A stretch of DNA of 64,000 bases from Myoxocephalus aenaeus (taxonomy: Eukaryota > Chordata > Actinopteri > Perciformes > Cottidae): assembly GCA_038501785.1 (NCBI GenBank), contig JBAMJR010000084.1, positions 4,788,501 through 4,852,500 on the forward strand. The letters run 5' to 3'. The notes under the pieces are model-generated. The model saw only the letters and a list, made by a program, of their open reading frames with translations, did no database searches and was not told the DNA's origin. Below are positions 51,504 through 58,779 of the stretch, piece by piece. Position 1 is the stretch's first letter, and each line of letters opens with the position of its first letter. Made by a program: the position numbers and the translations under genes.

Positions 51504-51933
51504 GTGCCTTATTTTATATATTTTCTTATACTATTAGCATTTATAGCAATGTTTTTTTGTATAACTGTCTGTTATCTGTGCATATGACAATAAAAAATAT
51601 CTTGAATATCCGGGGTTTGCAGAAACTTACAATGCCCTTTCTTTTTTCTGGAGACTGGGCTGAATAAAAATAGCTTAATGGAAACATAATTATCGCTGTT
51701 GAGTTCAAAAGTTGTTATTGTTCATACTCAAATCCCCTTTCACTGCACTATGGGTGTCTGCAGACTTCTCCGTGGTTTATCTCATAACTGCATCCTTTAC
51801 CACCTGCAGATAAAATGTTGTTTTAGCATTTATTTAGCGCGCAGCCGGCTTCTACTTGCCTCATTGGGGATGAAGAGAGCGAGCTGCTCTGCCTGGAGCT
51901 GCTCCGAGGGCTCGCCATCCTGTCCGAGGCCAT
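20742..51933 (-). CDS. insc: INSC, inscuteable spindle-orientation adaptor (12 coding exons, 545 aa)
   Basis: INSC is a cytoplasmic and cortical adaptor that links the PAR3 polarity complex to LGN (GPSM2) to orient the mitotic spindle in asymmetric division. The coding parts, in transcript order, are 51933-51860, 40003-39637, 38904-38852, 38761-38638, 38057-37944, 32080-31955, 26662-26491, 25401-25223, 25044-24978, 24050-23895, 22817-22741 and 20870-20742. Lengths sum to 1638 nt with no frame break. Recognisable blocks are VDSVQRWMEDL (LGN-binding region, about residues 33-43), GEVFLLASAALANITFFD, VVTILANLSVLEQC and ERVQQKAAVTLARLSRDPDV (armadillo-type helices), and the terminal NMEESFV, whose last residues fit a class I PDZ ligand. 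The length is close to that of mammalian INSC isoforms as I recall them. The gene assignment is secure. The first coding exon is the least certain piece because its donor is GC, not GT. Confidence 0.93.
20877..20905 (+). repeat. (AC)n microsatellite abutting the INSC last-exon acceptor
   Basis: It reads as TG on the INSC transcript strand and ends 6 nt before the exon. Confidence 0.97.
21572..22211. mobile_element. TTAA-flanked non-autonomous DNA element in INSC intron 11
   Basis: The left end AAGGGCCAGTGTGTAG and the right end CTACACACTGTCCTG are imperfect inverted repeats. TTAA lies immediately outside both (21568-21571 and 22212-22215). TTAA duplications point to a piggyBac- or Kolobok-type mechanism. 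It resembles a family very common in teleost genomes. No transposase frame is visible. Confidence 0.7.
22741..22817 (-). CDS. insc: INSC coding exon 11 (77 nt)
   Basis: This short exon has no ATG-initiated frame. It was located by looking for the expected 77-nt piece between phase 1 and phase 0. A long pyrimidine tract and TTTAG precede 22817 and the donor CTG/GTAGGT follows 22741. It completes residue 478 and encodes 479-503: VPRLIELCRSPTERNNSDSV then LVACL. Length and both phases match prediction exactly. Confidence 0.92.
22818..23894 (-). other. insc: INSC intron 10 (1,077 nt)
   Basis: Splice ends are GTGGGG and a long pyrimidine tract with TTTAG. No repeat or gene was recognised inside it. 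Confidence 0.85.
23895..24050 (-). CDS. insc: INSC coding exon 10 (with CTG run coding pentaleucine)
   Basis: The acceptor CTTTTCAG precedes 24050 and the donor AAAG/GTGGGG follows 23895. It completes Gly-426 and encodes 427-477, including ERVQQKAAVTLARLSRDPDV, the most conserved INSC armadillo helix. Near its start five consecutive CTG codons (24039-24025) encode LLLLL. The exon enters and leaves in phase 1, and both joins keep the frame. Confidence 0.94.
24051..24977 (-). other. insc: INSC intron 9 (927 nt)
   Basis: It is AT-rich with no repeat, RNA or exon recognised. Splice ends are GTAATC and CTTTTCAG. Confidence 0.85.
24978..25044 (-). CDS. insc: INSC coding exon 9 (67 nt)
   Basis: The acceptor ATCTCAG precedes 25044 and the donor AAG/GTAATC follows 24978. 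It encodes residues 404-425 (VVTILANLSVLEQC then APEVLQDQ) plus one base of Gly-426. It is an armadillo helix and the start of the next. The intron on its 5' side is 178 nt. Confidence 0.94.
25223..25401 (-). CDS. insc: INSC coding exon 8
   Basis: The acceptor TCTCAG precedes 25401 and the donor CAG/GTGCAG follows 25223. It completes Lys-344 and encodes 345-403, including GEVFLLASAALANITFFDS, a classic armadillo helix, and RQRVDTPYSKDQ. Entry phase 1 and exit phase 0 agree with the neighbours. Confidence 0.95.
25402..26490 (-). other. insc: INSC intron 7 (1,089 nt)
   Basis: It contains a short CA tract (25728-25746) and the plus-orientation copy of the dispersed repeat at about 25.95-26.28 kb. 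Nothing else was recognised. Confidence 0.8.
25945..26280 (+). repeat. Dispersed repeat, copy A (inverted relative to 29640-30112)
   Basis: ACCCAATGG, TTTGGACTGCGGTTATGAAG, AATCTGACTTCTTTTTGC and CCCCCTGCTGG occur in the same order in the reverse complement of 29640-30112. It resembles a widespread teleost element. No coding frame is present. Confidence 0.65.
26491..26662 (-). CDS. insc: INSC coding exon 7
   Basis: The acceptor GTGCAG precedes 26662 and the donor TCA/GTGAGT follows 26491. It encodes residues 287-343 (VDGILCLADILTDDSS; ARAEAAAVVAQITSPH; ASFLESMHDIVTALI) plus the first base of the split Lys-344. The alternating hydrophobic helices and the LCLADIL and AEAAAVVAQ patterns are armadillo-like and diagnostic for INSC. 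Confidence 0.95.
27930..28080 (+). repeat. TGTGGGGAC-type repeat fragment
   Basis: CTTGTGGGGACATGAATC, GTCCCCGTAACG and GTTTAGGACTGGGGTTTAGG resemble the 11.4-kb repeat. It lies next to a TG tract in INSC intron 6. Confidence 0.4.
28118..28157 (+). repeat. (GT)n microsatellite
   Basis: Uninterrupted, 40 bp, in INSC intron 6. Confidence 0.97.
29640..30112 (-). repeat. Dispersed repeat, copy B
   Basis: It carries GCAAAAAGAAGTCAGATTGT near its left and CCGCAGTCCACAAACCAATG near its right, the mirror order of copy A, with about 140 bp more between them. Confidence 0.65.
31955..32080 (-). CDS. insc: INSC coding exon 6
   Basis: The acceptor TTCCCAG precedes 32080 and the donor AAG/GTAGAC follows 31955. 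It encodes residues 245-286 in phase 0, including EGAVVVLFKICRQD and ALRTVASICCVEEGINQLDK, an armadillo-type helix pair typical of INSC. Introns of 5.9 kb and 5.3 kb flank it. No open frame in the surrounding DNA reads across it, so it was found from protein similarity. Confidence 0.93.
32107..32142 (+). repeat. (TG)n microsatellite
   Basis: 36 bp, located 26 nt upstream (transcript sense) of the acceptor of INSC coding exon 6, where it reads as CA. Confidence 0.97.
33933..34187 (+). repeat. Dispersed repeat, arm 1 of an inverted pair
   Basis: AAAGGCACTTGCATATGAGA at the left and ACCAAAGGTCTTAGGTTCAC at the right match the reverse complement of 54606-54848. It continues rightward (to about 35.0 kb) into repeat-like DNA with GGTGGCGCTAATCGGCC and CTGACTTCCTGTTGGG, motifs typical of a common teleost family. 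Confidence 0.7.
37944..38057 (-). CDS. insc: INSC coding exon 5
   Basis: The acceptor TCACAG precedes 38057 and the donor AAG/GTACTG follows 37944. It encodes residues 207-244 in phase 0 at both ends, from LLIKQIDSSDSVHT to SLTQDGPQLCSIIAK. The LTQxGxxLCxIIAK motif is characteristic of INSC and leads into the armadillo region. Confidence 0.94.
38058..38637 (-). other. insc: INSC intron 4 (580 nt)
   Basis: Splice ends are GTATGG and TCACAG. It contains an AAT-triplet run and a conserved-looking retroposon tail at about 38307-38350. Confidence 0.85.
38305..38365 (-). mobile_element. Retroposon 3' tail fragment
   Basis: AATAATAATAATAATTGTAT then TTATAAAGCACATTTCGCAG resembles the reverse-oriented tail of a fish retroposon. 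Too short for a family call. Confidence 0.4.
38638..38761 (-). CDS. insc: INSC coding exon 4
   Basis: The acceptor ACTCACAG precedes 38761 and the donor CGG/GTATGG follows 38638. The exon completes Arg-165 and encodes 166-206. CLHTDDEFFLKSM opens it and MALANEIR closes it, predicted helical and corresponding to the INSC segment between the LGN-binding region and the armadillo repeats. It enters in phase 2 and leaves in phase 0, compatible with both neighbours. Confidence 0.92.
38762..38851 (-). other. insc: INSC intron 3 (90 nt) containing a 15-bp tandem repeat
   Basis: The intron runs from GTAAGA to CTCACAG. About half of it consists of three consecutive 15-bp units (plus strand TGAGTTATGACTCCA and close variants, about 38764-38808) that reach the acceptor. 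Each unit places CATAACTC on the transcript strand, a plausible branch-point sequence. The flanking exon phases and protein similarity require splicing here. Confidence 0.85.
38764..38812 (+). repeat. 15-bp tandem repeat, about 3 copies, inside a 90-nt intron
   Basis: TGAGTTATGACTCCG, TGAGTTATGATTCCA and TGAGTTATGACTCCA follow each other directly, with a partial fourth (TGATTATGAT). Confidence 0.85.
38852..38904 (-). CDS. insc: INSC coding exon 3 (53 nt)
   Basis: The acceptor TTGCAG precedes 38904 and the donor AG/GTAAGA follows 38852. The exon encodes residues 148-164, YEKSLLEKCLELTNITE, plus two bases of the split Arg-165. The sequence aligns with the LLxEKCxELxxxTERC stretch I recall for INSC. 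The exon is recognised by homology and by phase (enters at 0, leaves at 2). It is separated from the next exon by only 90 nt. Confidence 0.9.
38905..39636 (-). other. insc: INSC intron 2 (732 nt)
   Basis: AT-rich, with no recognised repeat apart from a short CA run near 39290. Splice ends are GTGCGG and TTGCAG. Confidence 0.85.
39637..40003 (-). CDS. insc: INSC coding exon 2 (LGN-binding region)
   Basis: The acceptor CTCCTGCAG precedes 40003 and the donor AAG/GTGCGG follows 39637. The 367-nt exon completes residue 25 and encodes 26-147. It contains VDSVQRWMEDL and ECMCVLQAKPI, the helix and following strand that bind the TPR groove of LGN in the known family structures, then a helical stretch ending near ANCHVRSLVHEYSA. 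A Met codon at residue 28 (ATGCAG) could act as an internal start. The exon is strikingly GC-rich against AT-rich introns, so long stop-free frames appear on the opposite strand over it; these are shadows. Confidence 0.95.
41229..41730. mobile_element. Long-TIR MITE in INSC intron 1
   Basis: The ends GTAGCACTTTATAATAAGTA and its reverse complement bound 502 bp. Inverted arms of about 125 bp each share, for example, TTAGCATTAGTAAAGCATGA on the left with its complement on the right (about 41675-41700). The spacer holds further TTCATTAC-like motifs and no coding frame. Confidence 0.8.
42788..42828 (+). repeat. (CA)n microsatellite
   Basis: 41 bp, INSC intron 1. Confidence 0.97.
43419..43453 (+). 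repeat. (TG)n microsatellite
   Basis: 35 bp, INSC intron 1. Confidence 0.97.
44170..44610 (+). repeat. Minisatellite, 12-bp unit, about 36 copies
   Basis: Units are GTGTGGAGGAAC with GGATGAAC, CTTCTGG, CATCTGG and CGACTGG variants. Because the period is a multiple of three and lacks stop triplets in several frames, it produces long open frames on both strands that encode four-residue repeats (EERV and WRNV on plus, PPHV on minus). It lies inside INSC intron 1 and has no splice or codon evidence of being expressed. Confidence 0.93.
45083..45123 (+). repeat. (GA)n microsatellite
   Basis: 41 bp purine tract, INSC intron 1. Confidence 0.97.
48918..48959 (+). repeat. (GT)n microsatellite
   Basis: 42 bp; a shorter TG run follows at about 49020-49035. 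Confidence 0.97.
51458..51499 (+). repeat. (AT)n microsatellite
   Basis: 42 bp after an A run. It lies in an AT-rich tract ending ATGACAATAAAAAATATCTT (about 51584-51603), which looks like a retroposon tail. Confidence 0.95.
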
Positions 51934-51951
51934 CTCACGTCAGCTCAGCAC
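51860..51951 (-). CDS. insc: INSC coding exon 1 (start codon; 5'UTR 51951-51934)
   Basis: A TTTCAG acceptor at about 51957-51952 is followed by 18 nt of 5'UTR with a TGA in frame nine bases upstream of the ATG at 51933-51931, which fixes that ATG as the start in this exon. It encodes residues 1-24, a Ser/Arg-rich leader (MASDRMASPRSSSRQSSSL then SSSPM), plus two bases of codon 25. The exon stops at AG with the following intron bases GCAAGT, a textbook GC-type donor. Phase 2 matches the phase of the next exon exactly. No alternative first coding exon was identified. The call rests on frame, phase and splice signals, not on recalled homology, because this N-terminus is not one I recognise. Confidence 0.66.
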
Positions 51952-52610
51952 CTGAAACACAAGACGACCATCATCGTGAACCTCAAGGTCACGAGACGAG
52001 AAAGTGTCTTCTTTTATCGTCTGGTTTCCCCCGTCAAGTGTGGAAAAGTGTTACAAATAAAGTGAAAGGTGTTTACTGGCTGGGCTGAATACTTGCATAT
52101 AAACATTCAACACACACAGTGAACACAACACACACTGCACCCTCCTGGCTGTGTTGCTCTCCACTGCAGCCTTATCCACTAGAAAATCTCCTTATTGATC
52201 CGCCTCCAAGCATTCTATTCTTGTCTTGTCTTTTTTCCCCCCCAAGTAATTTAATTATCAATAAACCTCACTGTTTTAAATAGCTGCAAGCCGCTGGTGT
52301 GCCAGTGGAATAATATTTCTTATCTTCTAATTTATTGGCTGGCTGCCAGCCAGGGGCTCTCTTCCTTACTTTGAGCCTGAGCAAAAGAGGCTGACGCTCT
52401 TAAGTGCCCGCAACTTTATTCCGCCGTTTTATTGATGTATCCCATTTAGATTAGACCATTCTCAAACCGGCAGAAGCCACGGACGCCCTCCTGCCTGAGC
52501 CACACTCTAATCCTTTTAGTTAATGATATCCTGCAGTGGTGTGGTTACAAATTTCATGTTTACTGTGGAGTATAATTAGCAGGTAGTTACGAAATGAGAC
52601 TATCTCTCTC

Positions 52611-52620
52611 ACGCACACGC

Positions 52621-52658
<38 letters not shown>
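52611..52658 (+). repeat. (AC)n microsatellite
   Basis: 48 bp with CG interruptions at its left. Confidence 0.95.
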
Positions 52659-52660
<2 letters not shown>

Positions 52661-52764
52661 CCTCCCCGGTGTCACGGAGCAGGTTTTTATATTAAATGCC
52701 TCCCAGAGTGTTGTGGGATCGATAAATCTAAACGGGAGAACTCACAATAAAGAAAGTGATACTT

Positions 52765-52860
52765 GAGGGATGTGTGATGCACGCGGGACGTCACTGGTTT
52801 GATCCCGGGACGGCCGGCTTCTTCCCTGCCGCAGTGTTTAGGCCCAAATGCCAGAACAAG
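52765..52860 (+). mobile_element. tRNA-derived SINE fragment
   Basis: GGTTTGATCCCGGGA resembles a pol III B box, followed by CTTCCCTGCCGCAGTGT, a SINE-like body. No intact A box or cloverleaf was found, so it is not a functional tRNA. Confidence 0.35.
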
Positions 52861-54605
52861 CGATCTGCGCATTAGGATGAGTAGGATGAGTTGTGCCGTT
52901 TTCTCCGAAGCTCCCCCGGGTTACGTAATTATGAGCAAAAAGGGAATTATTGGATGACGGATGAGAAAATAAACACTCAAGGACTTTTTTTTTTTTTTTG
53001 GGAGGGCTAATCGACTAAGTCAGTGACTGCAATTAACATCCAGATGAATAGGTGAGGAGATATGACAGATAGAAACCAAAAGATAGGAGGGAGCAGGAAG
53101 AAGATGCAGAGAAGGAGGGGGGGGGGGGGCTTTTAACTGCAGTCTTGGCATGGCTCCTCCAGGGCCATTTTCAGAGAAAGCATCACAGCGAATCAGAAAT
53201 TATACCAATACTGTGCCAATACCATGGGAGTCTGGCAGTGCGCGCAGTTTTTTTTGGGGAAAAAACACATCTATCCACTCAGTGCCTTTACAGTAGAATA
53301 TAGATAACCATAGAACGAGGGCTGATATAATTGCGCCGTTAAATTATCATAATAGAGGTGTAGATTAATTGTACCGGCCCCTGTAATTGAGCTCAGGGTC
53401 ACGGCCGGCGAGACGCGGATCCAACGGATTCCATTACATGTGCCGCCGGCTCGCTGCAGCGCTCCTCTGTAGGATTACCATACAAATGGAGATGAGTTGT
53501 CCAATCAAGCAATTCAGTCCGGAGCACTTAGAGTGTGCCACTAAGTGCCGTGTTAAGGACCATTGCACTGAAAGTGATCTCTGTCATTCTGCAGTAAGTG
53601 GCCGCCGACTGCAAAAAAAGAAAACTAAAGCAAAAAAGAGAGAGCGAAAGGTTTTTTTTTCCCCAATATTTTTTTTTTTTACTGCAGGTTGTCGTGCTTA
53701 TTTGACTGATTTAACGTTGGGACAGACGGGGCTCTGTTGTGTCGTAATCATGCGCCTTCTCTTCGTTTGAAAGCAGGGCTGTACTTCCTGGTGCATGCAT
53801 GCACAGGAAGGCCTCAAGTGTTACAGAAACAGTTTCCGAAGCAGACGGTCAGCGTTGGCGGGATCCGGGGGCTAATTTTTCTTGCTGGGGTGGACGTTTC
53901 TTTTTATGTCTGGGCTGAAACACGAGCGGCCCCCGAGGGTTTCCCCACTCGGTTGCCGTGGAGAACGTGTCGGTCGTAGGTAGCCAAACAAAGGACACCT
54001 CTGTCTCTGGGCCTCATGTCACATGCCGGGTAAAATAACAACCACTCTGTAACTTGTGTGTGTAAGAATTTACTGCAGCACTTGTGTTTATTCTTTGCTT
54101 GCTGGTCGAGGTGGATTTAAATGTAGTGCGCATGTTCTCCAGTCATTTCTCCTGTGATGTCTGTCTGTAGTCAGTCACACCAACTCCTGTATTTAGCATG
54201 CAAGTCATCTTTTTCTCAACTGTTCGACAAAGGGCCGAGATAATGAGCCAGTGCTTAAAGACTCATACCATAAAGGGCCAAAGTGAAACCATGAACTTCC
54301 ATTTTCTGTTGCAGAAGTAGGAAAAACCAGCATCCAGTACTGCAACACAACCTTTCTCAGTATGTACGGTGTAACACGTAATATTTCTGTTTCAGCCGAC
54401 CTCGAATGGACACCATGTTCCACCAAACTGAGACTGACGATGGCCGTCACTGATGATGTCACTTGTTACTAACCGTAACAGTACCTTCTTACCTTTTCCC
54501 AAAAGGTGGATAATATGATTGTGTTGGATAAAGGAGACACAATTACAATGACGTATAATCCATCATTGCCTTTTTTTTTAAAGCAAATAGATAGATTGTT
54601 GTTTC

Positions 54606-54848
54606 GTGAACCTAATACCTTTGGTAAAATCATTTCAAGCACCAAAACAGTTCGTCCACATGAGTAAAGTTATGTTTTCACATATCAAAAATTGAGCTTA
54701 AATTTTTCAGCTTTAGGGCCATATTATCTCCTTACATTTGTGCATTAGGACAAAGGTGCCTCATTATATAGAGAGCTGAGATTGTTCTGCAAATGTTGAT
54801 ATAACACATGGGTATGTATCTCATATGCAAGTGCCTTTTAAAAAGGTG
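54606..54848 (-). repeat. Dispersed repeat, arm 2 of an inverted pair
   Basis: It is the reverse complement of 33933-34187 with scattered differences; shared text includes ACATGAGTAAAGTTATGTTT and TCTCATATGCAAGTGCCTTT. It lies upstream of INSC coding exon 1. Confidence 0.7.
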
Positions 54849-56571
54849 AAAATTGAGAAAATTACCTCAGACCGTAAGTCTATTTTTATTCACAAATAGC
54901 ACGTATTTAATTTCCTTTTCTTTCTTTTTTTAAGAAAAACACATGCACATACGTAACACCATGACTTAAACTCTATTAAGCTCTGATATTTACTTAAATT
55001 AGATAGTTTGTACCTTTCTGAAGTGATAAATCCATAGTTGCATGGGATTAGTATTACCTGAAGACCTAGTAATAATTGTCTGTGACTTTAATCTGAATCT
55101 GCCATGTCCTTTGTGAAGTAAAAATGATATTCCGCTAAATCCAGAGGTCATGTGATAGTGATATTAGAACCATATGTGCCTCTTTCCTGGTTGTGAACTA
55201 TGGAGACTGCATTGGTAATTATAGATGAAAGTTTTGACAGCATTATGGGTTCAAATTCAAGAGGCTCATCTCTCCACACAGCATGGAGACTCATTTGCAC
55301 CAGACATTATACATTATAATATTGTGTGTATGTTATACGGAGCCTTAATATTAAACCCAAAGGATAATCTCAGTAAATTTAAGTAAAATACAGACTTTAT
55401 TTATCCTGCGGGTAGAAAGACGTGGGGGTGTTTTCTAAATCACATGGTGTCTCCTGGAAAAACTCCATGCCAAACTGAAGTCAGGTTTCAGACGACTTGT
55501 TAAAGCGAGATCTTTTAGTTAATCGACACTGTAGCGCCAGATATTCTCCCTTTGTCTGCTCGTTTCTGTCGTAGGCCTCATTCTTCTCAACCCACAAATA
55601 AGAGGAGCGTGCCAATCTATCGCCAAGATTTCATTGTTCGCTGACCTCATCGTTTCTACTCTCCATAACTGCAGAATCACTGGTTAAAAAAAAAACGTTT
55701 CCAGCCCGTTTTAAAATACTCTGTGGTGAAGCAGATTCTGAGTAAAACCACCAACTGAATGCAAAAACTGTTCTGCAGAAAACAAAACAAAAAAACCACT
55801 GTGGCTTCCACTCAATTTTGGAGCCAACATTTATTTGACAAAAACAAAAGAAATCTAACTCTGAGGAAATCAGAAGAAACAAAAAAAAATAAAGTGAAGC
55901 CACTCACCATTTTTAAGAGGCCCAAGCCAGCTTGAACAATGTGATGGAGTTCATGCCGGAGTACTTCAAAGTTTAATATCCTTGTTGTTTCAGGAGTGCC
56001 TCATGTGTAACCCATTCCTTATGGTTTGGCTTGTTTTCAAAACTACCAGCGATTATGCACAAAATGCTTCTTCTCCCGCTGCTCTCCTAACTCACGCAGA
56101 CTGAAGACGAAAGCGTCTCAGAAGTTGTTCCTGGCCTTTGGCCTTTAAACACAGTGGACATGCTCCGAATCGACGACTCCACGGTGCCTCGCGTCCTGTC
56201 ATCCAGCGGGAGCCGGGGGTCTCACCACAGAGCTGTCATGTAGGACGGAAAGCAGAGCAGGACGGGTACTGTATGGCTGGGTGGTTGGCTGGGAACAAAC
56301 TGGAAGCGGGCTGAGCCATGGACGCCGACATTCCCATCCCACACACAGTGGGCTGGCTCAAAGTGGGCCCTTGTACTGGGACAGAGGGACCCACACAGGG
56401 CAGCAGATAATGCCGGATGTTAACTGCTGTCTGACCATTTGGTGAGTCAGCTCGTTTCTCCTACTGTACAACGCGAAAGCTATGTTCTACATCATCATAG
56501 TTACATCATGAGGTCATTTCATGGTTAGTACAATACACAGTATGTCCCTTGGTAAGATTGTATAGCCCCGG

Positions 56572-56637
56572 CTGCCAATTTAAGAATTCAGGCAGTTTTA
56601 CAGCCATGCTCAACCCATTGAGCTACCCGGTACTGCA
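56572..56637 (-). mobile_element. Possible tRNA-related SINE head
   Basis: On the minus strand, GGTAGCTCAATGGGTTGAGC resembles a tRNA A-box region, but no good B box follows and the arms do not close into a cloverleaf. A 55-bp TA tract begins just beside it (56643). Confidence 0.3.
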
Positions 56638-56641
56638 AAAG

Positions 56642-56642
<1 letters not shown>

Positions 56643-56697
<55 letters not shown>
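56643..56697 (+). repeat. (TA)n microsatellite
   Basis: 55 bp, uninterrupted. Confidence 0.97.
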
Positions 56698-56699
<2 letters not shown>

Positions 56700-58369
56700 T
56701 GTTTGAGCAATAATGTAAACGGAGCATATGGGTTGCCGCAGGATGGAGTGGAACTTACGGAGTTACAGATGTTAGCATTGACTTAAGTACTGAATATGTT
56801 GCACAAACAGTACTTACTGCCTCAGCCATAATAATTCCTGATGTGAAGACATGTTAGAGAACTGCTGTTTTATTTTAAAAAAAGGGACAGTAATGTTTTC
56901 AAACTGGGAGTTCAATGTGGAACAAACTGTGGTGCATGTGATAGAAGTTAAGCTAACATATCTTAAGCTAACACAACACAAGCTAACGTTATGTCAGCTT
57001 GTTGACACTCACAGGACCCGTGTGGACAATTAACCGGATAATTTTGTCACAAAGTACAATAAATAGGTTCCCATCCATGTGTCTTTGGTAGACTATATAA
57101 AGCATCGAGGACATACTTGTTCTCTCGAGACACAACAGTCCTCTGCGAGTCTAAATGCAGCGCATTCCACAGATAGCATTGGTATGGGCAACTTATTTTA
57201 AGTTGGGTTATGTTTTTGCCAAACTGACACTCAGCTAAAAGGAGTTTGTTATGCTAGAGTTACATCTGTAGAGTCTGAATAATTTGGATAGTTTCAGCAT
57301 CTGCGACGTGGTCAGTGTTTTTAATATTTGAAGTCCCATATATATATATATTTAGCAAGTCTAGACTCTTGTTTATGCTGCATGTTTGAGAGTGAGATCT
57401 GTTATTTTTAGTTTGTTGGGGGTTCAGTGTCGTTGAGCTGCATCTTGACACAAGAACACGTGGTCCTTTCCCAAAATAACAGTTTGCATGTCCAACCTAA
57501 AGGCCTGCTTGATGTGTTTTTTCTGTTTACAAGCACATATTTGATTTCTTCAGGATGAATCTGACAGAATTAATTAAACGTTTTTACTCTTCTCTAGCAT
57601 CATCCAGCTACAAATTCACACAGATCCACAAAGCCCCTAATGACGTTAGTGACATGTTTTTGCCTGTTAAATTATCTCTGTATGGATTTTAATTTGTTTA
57701 CATACTTATTTAAAGCCCAACCATGATGTTTCACCTGATTCACCTAAGATGCCTAAACCTAAACTAGTAGTAGTGTGTAAAGTAGTGTTTTTGCCTAAAC
57801 CTTATTATAGCCAGCACCGCATTTCTGTTGCCGAAACATAAGCCAACGACGTGCCGTTGAATGACATGCAAAAAATGGAGCCAAACCTCGAGGCTAACGT
57901 CACTCCATTTATCGCTGGTGAACATGAGAACTGAAGAACCAAGAAGTTTGGTAAGTATAATTACACAAACAACTTTTTAGTTGTACGTAAATAAAAGAGG
58001 GATGTGCTTCGCAAACATCTGGGAAGTCACAACATTAAAGCTCAAAATCTGTGCGTGTTTGACAGTGGTCTTCACAAAGAACGATGACTACGGTAAGATT
58101 GAAAACATATCCGTTAGTTTTCTTGGCAGAAAGAGTGGCATCATGCCCGAAGAAACTTCTTGAACTTCCAACTTTATAATAAATTTCTCTGTTGGCCAGA
58201 TGTGTCATATTAAGCCATACTTTTGTGAAAATATTAGTGTTTGGAACATACGGTGATGGATTAGATTCTATCATATCTGACATTAAGTTAAAAGTAAAAA
58301 AAGTTTTTAATTCACCTTTTAGACCTAAAAAGGGTAAGACTTTGTATCGCGTTAATACAATTCTTGAAA

Positions 58370-58779
58370 CAGGGTTCTTACGGTCGTGGAAAACCTGGAA
58401 AAGTCATGGAATTTTAAAATGGTTATTTCCAGGCCTGAAAAAGTCCTTGAAAAAAATTAAATCCCAAAGGTTTTGGAAAAGTCATGGAAATTAGTTATAT
58501 TCATATGTTCATGTCGTTCATTTACGCTGAGTTTGAAATAATTAATATGCTTTTAAAAGAAAGACGCTCAAAATATAAGCAGGCATCCATACAGGCATCT
58601 ATATAAATGTTTATTCTCTTAATCAAACTATTGTCTCTCATTCATTTGTGTCATTTAAGGTATACTGTCACTTTTGCATGTTTACACCGAGATTTCACAA
58701 CATGTTTGGTCATGGAAATTTGGTTTAAAGTCATGGAAAAGACATGTAAATCCATTGGTAAGAATGTGTATGAACCCAG
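58370..58779. mobile_element. CAGGGTTC-ended non-autonomous element, copy 2 (410 bp)
   Basis: It is the same family and orientation as 15395-15649, but carries about 150 bp more internally (about 58570-58715). Ends are CAGGGTTCTTACGG and GTATGAACCCAG, with near-identical flanks CTTGAAAC and GTTGAAAC. Confidence 0.65.

Larger units (their letters stand above)
40004..51859 (-). other. insc: INSC intron 1 (11,856 nt, GC–AG)
   Basis: The donor AG/GCAAGT is at 51860/51859 and the acceptor CTCCTGCAG ends at 40004. It contains a long-TIR MITE (41229-41730), a CA tract (42788-42828), a TG tract (43419-43453), the 12-bp minisatellite (44170-44610), a GA tract (45083-45123), a TG tract (48918-48959), a TA tract (51458-51499) and a retroposon-like AT-rich tail. 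A CpG-richer stretch (47.3-48.8 kb) shows no recognisable exon. Confidence 0.65.

Noticed and set aside
51699..52088. 129-codon plus frame
   Set aside because: It overlaps INSC coding exon 1 on the opposite strand and has no supporting features.
52765..52860. Functional tRNA gene
   Set aside because: Only a B-box-like stretch is present; no A box or closing arms.
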